A stretch of 64,000 nt of DNA, from positions 1 to 64,000 of the forward strand of contig NZ_JNFG01000016.1 of the NCBI RefSeq assembly GCF_000729995.1. The letters are read 5' to 3'. Position 1 is the stretch's first letter. Every line of letters begins with the position of its first letter. Shown one piece after another: positions 1 through 8,470 of the stretch. Origin of the DNA: Caballeronia sordidicola. Lineage in GTDB: Bacteria > Pseudomonadota > Gammaproteobacteria > Burkholderiales > Burkholderiaceae. The notes under the pieces were generated by a model that worked only from the letters and a program-made list of their open reading frames with translations, did not search any database and was not told where the DNA came from. The position numbers and the translations under genes are program-made.

Positions 1-77
1 AGACGCCTCACCAAATCAATGATGAGCGCGTCTTTCTGCTCGTCCGTCAGATTTTTAAGGTTGGGCACAAATGTCAT
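1..77 (-). CDS. Partial IS66-type transposase, N-terminus only
   Basis: An ATG at 77 opens a minus-strand reading frame that runs off the left edge after 25 codons. The peptide starts MTFVPNLKNLTDEQKDALII; the LTDEQKDALI stretch resembles the N-terminus of IS66 TnpC transposases. On the minus strand from 127, GTAACTAG could be the insertion sequence end, since IS66 ends often start GTAA. Only 25 residues are visible, so the family call is tentative. Confidence 0.35.
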   Translation of the reverse strand, partial: MTFVPNLKNLTDEQKDALIIDLVRR

Positions 78-220
78 CTCCGAATCATGCCGAGCTTCGC
101 AGCAGTTTACAAGTGCTGACTAGTTACCTTTGGACAAAGAAATGACGTGCCGCCACGCACAGTGGCTAACAGTGATAAAGAAAATAGCCAACTCAAGCAG
201 ACCACTAAGGCCGAAAGCAG

Positions 221-340
221 CAACCCGGCAATGACCTCGACCGCTAACGCTAGAACCTAGCAACCCGGCATAGACCCCGACCGCTAACCCTGGACCCTGG
301 CAACCCGGCACTAACCCCAACCGCAAACCCAGAACCCCGC
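221..340. repeat. Three tandem 40-bp repeats
   Basis: CAACCCGGCA occurs at 221, 261 and 301, exactly 40 bp apart. Each copy continues with a diverged spacer and CCGCTAAC (CCGCAAAC in copy three). The array lies just downstream of the molybdoenzyme stop at 388. Related single copies occur at 7618, 7849 and 63871, so this looks like a dispersed intergenic repeat with a local expansion. No spacer diversity or cas gene is present, so it is not a CRISPR. Confidence 0.75.
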
Positions 341-387
341 CCCCCATCCAACCAAAACCCGTCCACCGCCGCGAGCAAAACACCCTC

Positions 388-2706
388 TCAAGCCGCCTCG
401 AGCTGTTGCACCGAAGACGCACACAACAACACCGGAATAGACTTCGACGTAGGCGTCCCCGCGCCATCGGCAACACTCGACAACGGCACAAGCGGATTCG
501 TCTCCGGATAATACGCACCCAGACAACCACGCGGAATGTCATACGCCACAAGCAGGAAACTGTCAGCCCGCCGCGTGATGCCGTCATCCCAAACGCTCGT
601 GATATCTACCCGTTGACCTGCTTCGAACCCCAACATCTCGATGTCGAGTTGATTCGCAAACAACACCCTCCGCTGGCCGTACACGCCGCGATACCGATCA
701 TCGAGACCATAGATCGTCGTGTTGTACTGATCGTGTGAACGGGTGGTCATGAGCGTCATCAACCGCTCGCCATGTATCGTCCGGGCACGATGAATCGGGG
801 TATCGAACTGGATGCCGTGCACCAGGAACTGCGCCTTTCCACTAGGCGTAATCCACACCCGATCACGCGACGCCACACCCAGATGAAATCCGCCCGGATG
901 CTTGAGCCGTTCGTTGTAATTCTCGAACCCGGGAATCACTTTTTCGATGCCGTCGCGAATCAGCGCATAGTCGTTCGCGTGCGCGAGCCAGTCCACCTTC
1001 GCGCTGCCGAGCGTAGCCAGCGCCATGCGCGCAACGATCGCAATCTCCGACACCAAATTCGCCGAAGCAGGGCGGTTCATGCCGTACGAAATGTGCACCA
1101 TGCTCATGGAGTCTTCCACGCTCACGCCTTGCGCCACGCCGTTCTGCATGTCGATTTCAGTGCGGCCAAGCGTGGGCAGGATCAGCGCATCGCGGCCATG
1201 AATCAGATGGCTGCGGTTCAGCTTCGTCGTGATGTGCACGGTCAGGTCGCATGAGCGCATCGCTTCCCATACACGCGGCGTATCAGGCGTCGCAATCGAA
1301 AAATTGCCCCCCAGCCCAATGAACACTTTCAGCTTGCCGGCGAGCATCGCTTCGATCGAACCCACGACGTCGTAGCCATGTTCGCGCGGCGGCTCGAAGT
1401 CGTACGCGGCGCCAAGCCGGTCGAGGAACGCTTGCGTCGGTTGCTCTTCAATACCGACCGTGCGGTCGCCCTGCACATTCGAATGCCCGCGTACCGGACA
1501 CAATCCCGCACCCAGCCTGCCGATGTTCCCACGCATCATCATCAGGTTCGAGAGGAGTTGCACGGTTGGCACGGAGTTCTTGTGCTGCGTCAGACCCATG
1601 CCCCACGTCGAGATAACAGCGCGGCCGCGTGCGTAGATATCGGCGAGTTGCAGGACTTCGTCTTTCGGCACGCCCGATTCCGCGACGATCGCATCCCAGC
1701 TCTCGGCGCGCAGGTCCTCGGCGAAGGCATCGAAACCGACCGTATGCTCAGCGATGAACGCGATATCGAGCACCCGCGGCAAGCTTTCCGCGAGGGCTGC
1801 ATCGTCGAGTTCGATCACGCATTTCGCCACGCCTTTGATCAACGCAAAATCCCCGCCAATCTTCGGGCGGATAAACACCGAACTGATTTTCGTGCTGCCG
1901 CCCGTGAGCATCTCGACCGGATGCTGCGGACTCGCGAAGCGTTCGAGACCGCGTTCACGCAGCGGGTTGATCGAGACGATCGTGGCGCCGCGCTTCGCAC
2001 ATTCGCGCAGTTCTCCCAGCATGCGCGGATGGTTCGTCGCCGGATTCTGGCCGAAGAGCAGCAGGGTATCCGCGTGCTCGAAATCCTCGAGCGTGACGGT
2101 GCCCTTGCCCACGCCTACGGTTCCCGGCAGGCCACGGCTGGTGGCTTCGTGGCACATGTTCGAACAGTCGGGGAAGTTGTTGGTGCCATACATGCGCACG
2201 AACAACTGGTACAGGAAGGCGGCTTCGTTGCTCGCGCGACCCGAGGTATAGAAGGCGGCGCGGTCAGGGTCATCGAGGCGATTCAGGTGGTCGGCGATCA
2301 GCGCGAACGCGTCGTCCCACGCAATGGGTACGTAGCGGTCACGCTCTGCATCGTAGACAAGCGGATCGGTCAGGCGGCCATGCTGCTCAAGCTCGTAATC
2401 CGACTGCGCCATCAACTGTTCGACGGTATGTTCTTCGAAAAATGCCGGCGTGACGCGCTTGCTGGTGGACTCGGCGGCCACGGCTTTTACGCCGTTCTCG
2501 CAGAATTCGAACGTGGACGCGTGCTCGCGATCCGGCCACGCGCAACCGGGGCAATCGAAACCGTCCGGCTGGTTCTGGCCGAACAGCGTGCGGTAATTTC
2601 CCCCCGACACCTTCTCCTTGAGGAGATTGAGGGCCACATACTTGAGCGCGCCCCAGCCGGCTGCAGGGTGCGTGTACGGTTCAATGCGAGGTTCGGGTTT
2701 TTTCAC
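388..2706 (-). CDS. FdhF/YdeP-type molybdopterin oxidoreductase
   Basis: The 772-residue protein matches the oxidoreductase alpha (molybdopterin) family typified by E. coli YdeP. The N-terminus carries DCPGCAWPD (51-59) in place of the four-cysteine [4Fe-4S] motif of classical formate dehydrogenases. CSNMCHEATS (181-190) and GQNPATNHPR fit the bis-MGD binding domain, and the C-terminal third is the dinucleotide-binding domain. There is no Tat signal or membrane segment, so it is likely cytoplasmic. The substrate is unknown; YdeP has been linked to acid resistance in E. coli, and formate dehydrogenase activity should not be assumed. It is divergent from the MocR gene at 2867, which may control it. 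The 40-bp repeats lie immediately past its stop. Confidence 0.85.
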   Translation of the reverse strand: MKKPEPRIEPYTHPAAGWGALKYVALNLLKEKVSGGNYRTLFGQNQPDGFDCPGCAWPDREHASTFEFCENGVKAVAAESTSKRVTPAFFEEHTVEQLMAQSDYELEQHGRLTDPLVYDAERDRYVPIAWDDAFALIADHLNRLDDPDRAAFYTSGRASNEAAFLYQLFVRMYGTNNFPDCSNMCHEATSRGLPGTVGVGKGTVTLEDFEHADTLLLFGQNPATNHPRMLGELRECAKRGATIVSINPLRERGLERFASPQHPVEMLTGGSTKISSVFIRPKIGGDFALIKGVAKCVIELDDAALAESLPRVLDIAFIAEHTVGFDAFAEDLRAESWDAIVAESGVPKDEVLQLADIYARGRAVISTWGMGLTQHKNSVPTVQLLSNLMMMRGNIGRLGAGLCPVRGHSNVQGDRTVGIEEQPTQAFLDRLGAAYDFEPPREHGYDVVGSIEAMLAGKLKVFIGLGGNFSIATPDTPRVWEAMRSCDLTVHITTKLNRSHLIHGRDALILPTLGRTEIDMQNGVAQGVSVEDSMSMVHISYGMNRPASANLVSEIAIVARMALATLGSAKVDWLAHANDYALIRDGIEKVIPGFENYNERLKHPGGFHLGVASRDRVWITPSGKAQFLVHGIQFDTPIHRARTIHGERLMTLMTTRSHDQYNTTIYGLDDRYRGVYGQRRVLFANQLDIEMLGFEAGQRVDITSVWDDGITRRADSFLLVAYDIPRGCLGAYYPETNPLVPLSSVADGAGTPTSKSIPVLLCASSVQQLEAA

Positions 2707-2739
2707 AGTGCCTGCCGCGGATTCTTGAGGGTTTTCACC

Positions 2740-2774
2740 AATGACGCAAGGCTACTGTGTTCCGAAAATGACGC
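2740..2774. promoter_or_regulatory. Direct repeat, candidate MocR operator
   Basis: AATGACGC occurs at 2740-2747 and again at 2767-2774, 27 bp apart, in the 160-bp region between the divergent molybdoenzyme and MocR genes. MocR/PdxR-type regulators typically bind direct repeats in the shared promoter region, which makes this the best operator candidate. Binding is inferred from position only. Confidence 0.4.
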
Positions 2775-2866
2775 GGTATACAGAAAAATAGATAAACGAG
2801 GAGTACAGTTGACGGCTCTCTGGGCCTCAAGCCTGTTCCTCCCACTCTTTTGCTTGTTCACCCACC

Positions 2867-4312
2867 GTGACGCTCTACGAAAAACTGGCGGCCGAGATCG
2901 AGGAAGCCGTGCGACGAGGGGTGTTCGCCGTGGGCGAGCGTGTGCCGTCGGTGCGTCAGGCAAGCGCCCAACAGGGCGTCAGCATCAAGACGGTCCTGCA
3001 TGCTTACGCGCTGCTGGAAAGCCGCGGCGTGCTGGAAACCCGCCCGCAGTCGGGCTACTTCGTGCGCGAACTGCCGGCGCCACAGGCAGTCACACCTCCG
3101 GCCTCGCAGCCACCGCCGGTGGCATCGAAAGTCGATGTCAGCCGCCTCGTCCTGTCCACGCTTCGCTCCATCCGCTCGCACGACGCCATGCCGCTGGGGT
3201 CGCCTTATCCGGATCCGTCGCTGTTCCCGTGGCGTCGCATCAACCAGTTGGCGAACGCGATCGCGCGGCGGCATTCAAGCTGGAACCTGATGGACGACCT
3301 GCCGCCGGGCAACCCCGAACTGATCCGCCAGATCGCGCGGCGATACGCGGAGAACGGCGTGCCCGTCGACCCCGACGAGATCATCATCACCGTCGGCGCC
3401 ACCGAGGCGATCAACCTGAGCCTGCAGGCCGTGGCGAAACCGGGAGACACCGTCGCAGTCGAATCGCCGACCTATTACGCGATGCTCCACGCAATCGAGC
3501 GCCTCGGCATGCGCGCGATTGAAGTGCCGACGCATCCGGTCGAAGGCATCGACATTGACGCACTCGCGATCATCATCCGCGAACACCGGATCGCCGCATG
3601 CATGGTCATGCCGAATTTCCAGAATCCCCTGGGTTTCGTGATGTCCGATGCCAACAAGGAGCGGCTTGTCGGCTTGCTCGCCGCGCATGAAATCCCGGTG
3701 ATCGAAAACGATGTGTACCAGGAGTTGTATTACGGCGAAGCCCGTCCGTCGGCGCTCAAGAACTTCGATAAAAAGGGCCTCGTGCTGCACTGTGCGTCGT
3801 TTTCCAAGAGCTTGACGGCGTCTTACCGGATCGGCTGGGCGATGCCCGGGCGCTATCGCCGCGAGGTGGAGAAACTCAAGTTCCTGAACACGCTGACCAC
3901 TCCTTCGGTGCCGCAGGTCGCGGTGGCCGACTACCTTCGGCAGGGTGGTTACGACCGTCATCTGCGGCATGTGCGCAAGGTGTACCGGCAGCAGGCGAGG
4001 CTCATGATTGCGATGGTCAAGCGCTTTTTCCCCGCCGGCACGCACATGTCCACGCCCATGGGAGGTTATGTGCTGTGGGTCCAGTTACCCGGCAATGTCG
4101 ACTCCATGGATCTCTATGAAACAGCGCTCGCGCTCGGGATTACGATCGGGCCGGGCACCATGTTTTCATCGCGCGATGCCTTCCGTCATTTCATCCGGCT
4201 CAACTACAGTTACCCCTGGAGCACGCAGACGGAAGCGGCGGTGAAGAGGCTGGGCGAACTGGTCGCCGGCATGGCGCGCGAAGAAAGCAGAGACTCGTCA
4301 GAGACTAAATAA
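2867..4312 (+). CDS. MocR-type GntR regulator with aminotransferase domain
   Basis: This 481-residue protein has a GntR winged helix (about 1-70, ending QSGYFVREL), a linker rich in proline and alanine, and a fold-type I aminotransferase-like domain (about 90-470). Visible PLP residues are the NFQNPLG segment (250-256), D282 and the Schiff-base lysine K314 in SFSKSLTASYR. Such proteins sense PLP or an amino-acid adduct and regulate a neighbouring gene. The divergent molybdoenzyme and the HTH gene 17 bp downstream are candidate targets. The start is a GTG at 2867 with no convincing Shine-Dalgarno. The strong GAGGAG at 2799-2804 precedes a TTG that is out of frame, so the start is uncertain. 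Confidence 0.85.
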   Translation: MTLYEKLAAEIEEAVRRGVFAVGERVPSVRQASAQQGVSIKTVLHAYALLESRGVLETRPQSGYFVRELPAPQAVTPPASQPPPVASKVDVSRLVLSTLRSIRSHDAMPLGSPYPDPSLFPWRRINQLANAIARRHSSWNLMDDLPPGNPELIRQIARRYAENGVPVDPDEIIITVGATEAINLSLQAVAKPGDTVAVESPTYYAMLHAIERLGMRAIEVPTHPVEGIDIDALAIIIREHRIAACMVMPNFQNPLGFVMSDANKERLVGLLAAHEIPVIENDVYQELYYGEARPSALKNFDKKGLVLHCASFSKSLTASYRIGWAMPGRYRREVEKLKFLNTLTTPSVPQVAVADYLRQGGYDRHLRHVRKVYRQQARLMIAMVKRFFPAGTHMSTPMGGYVLWVQLPGNVDSMDLYETALALGITIGPGTMFSSRDAFRHFIRLNYSYPWSTQTEAAVKRLGELVAGMAREESRDSSETK

Positions 4313-4329
4313 AGACAGGGACGAAAAAC

Positions 4330-4638
4330 ATGGACGATGAGATCGATCCGGCAATGATCGCGATCCTCGCGCAGTTATGGCGGGCGGCGCAGGAGACACC
4401 CGGGCGGGCGTGGTCGCTCGCGAAGTTATCGAAGCAATCGGGCGTGCCGATGAGCAGCCTGATTCGCCATCTGACCGCGCTGTCCGACGCGGCGTTGCTG
4501 GATTCCGCCAATCCGGCCGGCCCGGACTTCCAAGGTGAAAACACGGCAAATGCGCCCACGGCTGCGTTGAGCGAAGCGGGTCGCGAGCTATGCGCGCAAT
4601 TATTCTCCCAGGCGCGCCCGGAGATCGACAAATTCTGA
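4330..4638 (+). CDS. Small winged-helix DNA-binding protein (ArsR/MarR-like)
   Basis: The 102-residue protein contains a helix-turn-helix (AKLSKQSGVPMSSLIRHLTA, about 35-55) followed by a wing-like strand, and ends near the family minimum. No metal-binding cysteines are present. It starts 17 bp after the MocR stop and is probably co-transcribed. The target is unknown. Confidence 0.6.
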   Translation: MDDEIDPAMIAILAQLWRAAQETPGRAWSLAKLSKQSGVPMSSLIRHLTALSDAALLDSANPAGPDFQGENTANAPTAALSEAGRELCAQLFSQARPEIDKF

Positions 4639-4639
4639 A

Positions 4640-4661
4640 CGATCGTGCGCCCGCACGATCG
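4640..4661 (+). terminator. Hairpin after the MocR-HTH pair
   Basis: CGATCGTGC (4640-4648) and GCACGATCG (4653-4661) form a perfect 9-bp stem with a 4-nt loop, right after the HTH stop codon. There is no proper T tract, so it may need help or act as a processing end. Confidence 0.5.
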
Positions 4662-5051
4662 CTATTGGCTGGTAATTGGCGGTCGGTCGCAATATCACGC
4701 GAGTTATTGCGTTTTCGATGGTGTAAATGACAAGTGGTTGTAAGGAATATCGAATTATTTTGTGTGGGGAGTGATTAGGTAGAAAACACTCGAAAACTGA
4801 GATAGTGGGGTAGAAAGCGCTATAAGCTACAGATTTTTAAACTCAAAGGTGTTGTTTTTACCGAAACCTCAAGTATCCGAGTAACTTCGCCTTCTATCGC
4901 GTCAAAAAAATTACTGTATAAATTCAATGACTTAAAAAATCTACCCTATTCTTCATATGTTTTTCGTCCAAGGTGGGAAACTGAAAGGTTGTTTCAGGAA
5001 ATTGTGAATGCTCCGTAATCGTGTTCATCGTTGATCACACTGGAGCATGAG
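4662..5051. other. AT-rich intergenic region upstream of the chemoreceptor
   Basis: About 390 bp with clearly lower GC than its surroundings and no credible reading frame. It holds several A/T runs and possible -10 elements such as TATAAA near 4917. I could not settle on one promoter. It is likely the regulatory region and leader of the chemoreceptor. Confidence 0.4.
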
Positions 5052-6752
5052 ATGAATTTAAGTAACTTCAAGATAGGCACGCGGCTCGGAGCGGGTTTCG
5101 CGGCAATTCTGCTGTTGTTATGCACGGTCGGCGGGATGACGCTTTGGCAGGCGTCGCACATCTACGCCGGCACGTTGGAGCTGGGCAACGACTGGCTCCC
5201 CAGCGTGCAGGCTGCCGGCAGAATGCAGGCCTATGCGAACAATGCGCGTCGCACGACCTTGCGCTCGATCTTGGCAGTCGACCCAAAGGAAAAGCAGGAA
5301 CAGCGCGCGTCGCACGACGCTTCTGTCGTCAAGCTTCAGGAGGTTTTCACGAAATACGAGAAGCTCGTGTCGTCGCCTGAAGAGCAACAACTTTTCGACA
5401 ACATCAAAAACGCGTGGGCGCGCTACGCGGCTCTCGACGCAAAACTGCTCGACCTGTCCGACAAGGGTGAAGCCGGATTCAACGACGCTCGTGCGCTGTC
5501 AAGCGGCGAAGCCGGCGCCGCGTTCACCGACATGCTCAAGCTGATTGAAACGGATATCGAACTCAACCGCACGGGCGCTGAAGGGGAGGTCGCACGCGCG
5601 GTATCGACCTATGACACCGCCATGGTGAGCACAGGCTTGCTGATCGCTGTCGCGGTATTCGCGGGCATTGCGATCGGCTGGTTGATCACACGCTCCATTA
5701 CCACTCCGATCAGGCGCGCTGTCGTGATTGCCGAGACCGTTGCCCTGGGTGACCTGACCGCGAACATCGAGGTATCGGGCAAGGACGAAGCCAGTCAGTT
5801 GCTGGCGGCGATGCGTCACATGAACGAGCGGCTGGTCGATGTAGTGGGCCGCGTGCGCAACAGCAGCGAAAGCATTGCCACCGGATCCGCGCAGATTGCA
5901 GCAGGCAACACGGATCTCAGCCAGCGCACGGAAGAGCAGGCGGCTTCGCTGGAAGAAACCGCGGCGAGCATGGAGCAACTTACCGCGACCGTGAAGCAGA
6001 ATGCGGAGAATGCGTTGCAAGGTAATTCGCTGGCGGCCAACGCGTCGGAGACGGCCGTGCGCGGAGGCGAGGTCGTCAATCGCGTGGTCCAGACGATGAG
6101 CGAAATTTCCAGCAGCTCGGAACAGGTGGCCCAGATCATCACGGTGATCGAAGGCATTGCATTCCAGACGAACATCCTTGCGTTGAACGCGGCAGTTGAG
6201 GCGGCGCGCGCGGGTGAGCAGGGCCGCGGGTTTGCCGTGGTGGCTGGCGAAGTGCGGACGCTGGCTCAGCGCAGCGCATCGGCGGCTAAGGAGATCAAGG
6301 ACCTGATCAGCGCGTCGGTGCAGCGGGTGCAGGTCGGCACGCAACTGGTTGACGAAGCCGGGCGCACGATGGGCGAAGTGGTTCAGTCGGTCAAGCGCGT
6401 CACGGACCTGATGGGTGAGATCAGCGCGGCGTCGGGTGAACAGCACACCGGAATCGAGCAGGTCAATCAGGCGGTCGGGCAGATGGATGAGGTGACGCAG
6501 CAGAACGCGGCGCTGGTCGAAGAAGCGTCCGCCGCCGCGCAGTCGATGGCAGCTCAGTCAGGCACCTTGCGCGAGCTTGTCTCGGTGTTCCGGATCAGTG
6601 CTTCCGATCCGGTTGCACAGACCTTCACGCCGGTGAAAGCAACCCCGGCGGTCAGTCGCCCGGCGAGCAAGACCAAGCCTGCGAAACGGTCGGCGGCTGC
6701 GCCCCGGATCGCGCCGGTCGTCGGCAAGGATCCGGAATGGCAGACTTTTTGA
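5052..6752 (+). CDS. Methyl-accepting chemotaxis protein
   Basis: A 566-residue transmembrane chemoreceptor. TM1 is about 11-31, a four-helix-bundle type periplasmic domain follows, TM2 is about 190-210, then HAMP and a cytoplasmic signalling domain. The hairpin tip core FQTNILALNAAVEAARAGEQ is intact, as are methylation-type glutamate/glutamine helices. The protein ends EWQTF, which fits the xWxxF pentapeptide that docks CheR/CheB in high-abundance receptors. The ATG at 5052 is preferred over an upstream in-frame TTG (5031) because GGAG at 5042 is well spaced. The ligand is unknown and no che genes are in the window. Confidence 0.92.
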   Translation: MNLSNFKIGTRLGAGFAAILLLLCTVGGMTLWQASHIYAGTLELGNDWLPSVQAAGRMQAYANNARRTTLRSILAVDPKEKQEQRASHDASVVKLQEVFTKYEKLVSSPEEQQLFDNIKNAWARYAALDAKLLDLSDKGEAGFNDARALSSGEAGAAFTDMLKLIETDIELNRTGAEGEVARAVSTYDTAMVSTGLLIAVAVFAGIAIGWLITRSITTPIRRAVVIAETVALGDLTANIEVSGKDEASQLLAAMRHMNERLVDVVGRVRNSSESIATGSAQIAAGNTDLSQRTEEQAASLEETAASMEQLTATVKQNAENALQGNSLAANASETAVRGGEVVNRVVQTMSEISSSSEQVAQIITVIEGIAFQTNILALNAAVEAARAGEQGRGFAVVAGEVRTLAQRSASAAKEIKDLISASVQRVQVGTQLVDEAGRTMGEVVQSVKRVTDLMGEISAASGEQHTGIEQVNQAVGQMDEVTQQNAALVEEASAAAQSMAAQSGTLRELVSVFRISASDPVAQTFTPVKATPAVSRPASKTKPAKRSAAAPRIAPVVGKDPEWQTF

Positions 6753-6799
6753 GCGTTTGAAACTGGAAGCTTGAAATTCGAAGTTTGAAGTTTGAAATC

Positions 6800-6843
6800 A
6801 AGCCGGCTGCAACGGACTGTGTCGAGTCCCTTGCAGCCGGCTT
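6800..6843. terminator. Long bidirectional hairpin between convergent genes
   Basis: AAGCCGGCTGCAA (6800-6812) is a perfect inverted repeat of 6831-6843. The stem continues inward through one C-C mismatch to GGACT/AGTCC, giving about 18 paired bases around a 6-nt loop. It sits between the convergent chemoreceptor and DUF1993 genes. A short run of repeated TTGAAGT-like units (6757-6798) precedes it. Confidence 0.7.
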
Positions 6844-6874
6844 GATGCATCTGCGCTCGATGCATCTGGCTCGA

Positions 6875-7384
6875 TTAATAAGCGCCCATGTAATCGCGCT
6901 TGCCGATATCCACGCCGTTGTGGCGCAGGATTGCATACGCGGTCGTCACGTGGAAGAAGAACTGGGGCAGGCCGTAGTGTTGCAGATAGGCGCTGCCGGG
7001 CAGCTTCTTCTCTTTCGGCGTACCCGGGCGCAGCACGATTTCCTTGTTTTCGCTGCCTTCGAATTGCGCTGCATCGAGCGTGCCGATGTAAGCCAGTGCC
7101 TTCGTCACCAGTGCTTGCAGATCGGCGAACGTGACTTCGGTATCGGCCCACGACGGCACGTCCACGCCGGCCAGGCGCGAGGTCACGCCTTTGCTGAAGT
7201 CAGCGGCGATCTGTACCTGGCGCACCAGCGGAAACATGTCCGGGAACAGGCGTGCTTGCAGCAGCGCGTTCGGGTCGATGTTCTTTTCGGTGGCGTGCGT
7301 TTCCGCTTTCTTGAGCACGTCGGACAGGGCGGTGAGCATCTGCTTGAAAACCGGGACGGACGTGCTGTACATGGAGATGGTCAT
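6875..7384 (-). CDS. DUF1993 family protein
   Basis: A 169-residue soluble protein of the DUF1993 family, recognisable by MYSTSVPVFKQMLTALS near the start and LPGSAYLQHYGLPQFFFHV near the end. The fold is DinB-like and all helical; the function is unknown. The ATG at 7384 is chosen over an upstream GTG (7390) because AAAGAG lies at suitable spacing. It is transcribed alone, convergent with the chemoreceptor. Confidence 0.8.
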   Translation of the reverse strand: MTISMYSTSVPVFKQMLTALSDVLKKAETHATEKNIDPNALLQARLFPDMFPLVRQVQIAADFSKGVTSRLAGVDVPSWADTEVTFADLQALVTKALAYIGTLDAAQFEGSENKEIVLRPGTPKEKKLPGSAYLQHYGLPQFFFHVTTAYAILRHNGVDIGKRDYMGAY

Positions 7385-7874
7385 GATCACTCTTTCAGTC
7401 GATGGGGGTTGCCGGCGCGAATAAGACCGCGGCGGTTTGTTTATCTTGGTTTATCTCGCGATAGTTCTGGGCGCGTGATCGAACCGGCTGGCCACGCGCT
7501 TACCTATGCGGCACGCACCAAGCGACGCAGGGTCGCTTCAGAGCAAAACCGCGTGGCTTAGTCAGAGCGCTGCACCCAGCCCAATGCCGCGCACGATTAT
7601 AAGCGCGCTGTGGCCAATGCCGGGTTGCACACGGTTTCGGGGTTAGCGGTGCTGGGTCGTTCGCTTGCCCGCTCGATCGCGCACGTTAGCGGGTGACGCT
7701 ATGAGTCAAGCGCTCGTAAATCCGTGCACGCTGACCGATTCAAATTTTCGTGCTCGATGATGAACTCGCGCGAAGTATCGGCGGTTTGGTTTTTCGCACG
7801 CCGACGCGCAAGACAAGCCGCTGAGCGATTAAAGCGTCGGCCCGCGCAGGTAACCCGGCATTAACGCAGAACCG
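7385..7874. other. Intergenic region with dispersed repeats
   Basis: About 490 bp with no supported gene. It contains a 7-bp hairpin AAGCGAC/GTCGCTT (7520-7538), a plus-strand TGCCGGGTTG repeat unit at 7618 and another GTTAGCGGGT unit near 7685. The region looks like a repeat landing zone between transcription units. Confidence 0.4.
7618..7650 (+). repeat. Dispersed CAACCCGGCA/CCGCTAAC repeat, inverted copy
   Basis: TGCCGGGTTG (7618-7627) followed by GGGGTTAGCGG is the reverse complement of the repeat unit found in tandem at 221-340. It lies in intergenic DNA. Confidence 0.55.
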
Positions 7875-7881
7875 CTAACCA
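7849..7881 (-). repeat. Dispersed repeat overlapping the cupin stop codon
   Basis: AACCCGGCATTAACGCAGAA followed by CCGCTAACC matches the repeat unit at 221-340. The TAG stop of the cupin gene (7875-7877) lies inside the CCGCTAACC part. The probable P450 gene at the right edge has the same arrangement. Confidence 0.6.
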
Positions 7882-8378
7882 GGATGCTGCCCATCCGGTA
7901 AAAACCTGATCCCAAAGCGCGGCGCGGCTTCACGCATGCGCCCGATATCTTCGGGCAACGGCGCAACAGGCGTGACCGGACCTGCCTGTACGTCGGCGCA
8001 AGCGTCGACGAAGTCATCGAATCCGGCGGGTGTGCAGACGATCAAATACCGCGACGGCAAGTCGGTATTGTTGGCCAGCCGATGCGCAACGTTTCGCGGC
8101 AGCAAAGCCGTTTCGCCCGGATGCACCCTGACAAGCTTGCCATCGACCGTAACGTCGACCACCCCCTCAAGCACAACAATCGTTTCTTCCTCGCGCTCAT
8201 GCATGTGCAGTGGCGTAGCCCGGTTCGGCGGCCCGAAGAATTCCATCATGCAGAACGCGCCGCCCGTCTCCTTCCCGGACATCAGCAAACGCATCCGCGT
8301 ACCGGCAAAGTTATATTCGGGCGGGTTGGTATTCAATACAAACATGGCATTCCTCGACAAGATCATGGGCTTGGGCAT
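7875..8378 (-). CDS. Cupin-domain protein
   Basis: A 167-residue single-domain cupin. The metal-binding motif is visible as TPLHMHEREEETIVVLEG, followed by the second motif PGETALLPRNVAHRLANN, so a His/His/Glu/His metal site is likely. The substrate is unknown; such proteins include small oxygenases, isomerases and quercetinase-like enzymes. It is divergent from the LysR gene at 8471 and probably its target, since a perfect inverted repeat lies between them. The start could also be the internal ATG 11 codons downstream. Confidence 0.75.
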   Translation of the reverse strand: MPKPMILSRNAMFVLNTNPPEYNFAGTRMRLLMSGKETGGAFCMMEFFGPPNRATPLHMHEREEETIVVLEGVVDVTVDGKLVRVHPGETALLPRNVAHRLANNTDLPSRYLIVCTPAGFDDFVDACADVQAGPVTPVAPLPEDIGRMREAAPRFGIRFLPDGQHPG

Positions 8379-8428
8379 TGACTATAAATCGCAAGCCTTT
8401 CGAGAAAAAGATGCGTCGATGCCGTAAC

Positions 8429-8451
8429 ATTCACGGCAACATACCGTGAAT
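8429..8451. promoter_or_regulatory. LysR operator, inverted repeat
   Basis: ATTCACGG (8429-8436) and CCGTGAAT (8444-8451) are perfect inverted arms separated by 7 bp, fitting the T-N11-A pattern of LysR sites. The site lies between the cupin start (8378) and the LysR start (8471), where it could serve both promoters. Confidence 0.6.
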
Positions 8452-8470
8452 TGATCATTGACCGTCGACC

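Noticed and set aside
221..340. CRISPR array
   Set aside because: The 40-bp units repeat throughout with no unique spacers, the conserved part is only about 10 and 8 bp per unit, and there are no cas genes.
1378..3522. A 714-codon plus-strand open frame antisense to the molybdoenzyme gene and running into the MocR gene
   Set aside because: High-GC codon bias creates long mirror frames; the translation is Arg/His-rich with no recognisable domain, while the opposite strand and the MocR frame encode clear protein families.
4842..4867. FliA (sigma 28) promoter before the chemoreceptor, from TCAAAG and CCGAAAC
   Set aside because: The spacing (about 9-10 bp instead of 11) and the -35 half do not fit the consensus well enough, and other A/T-rich elements compete.
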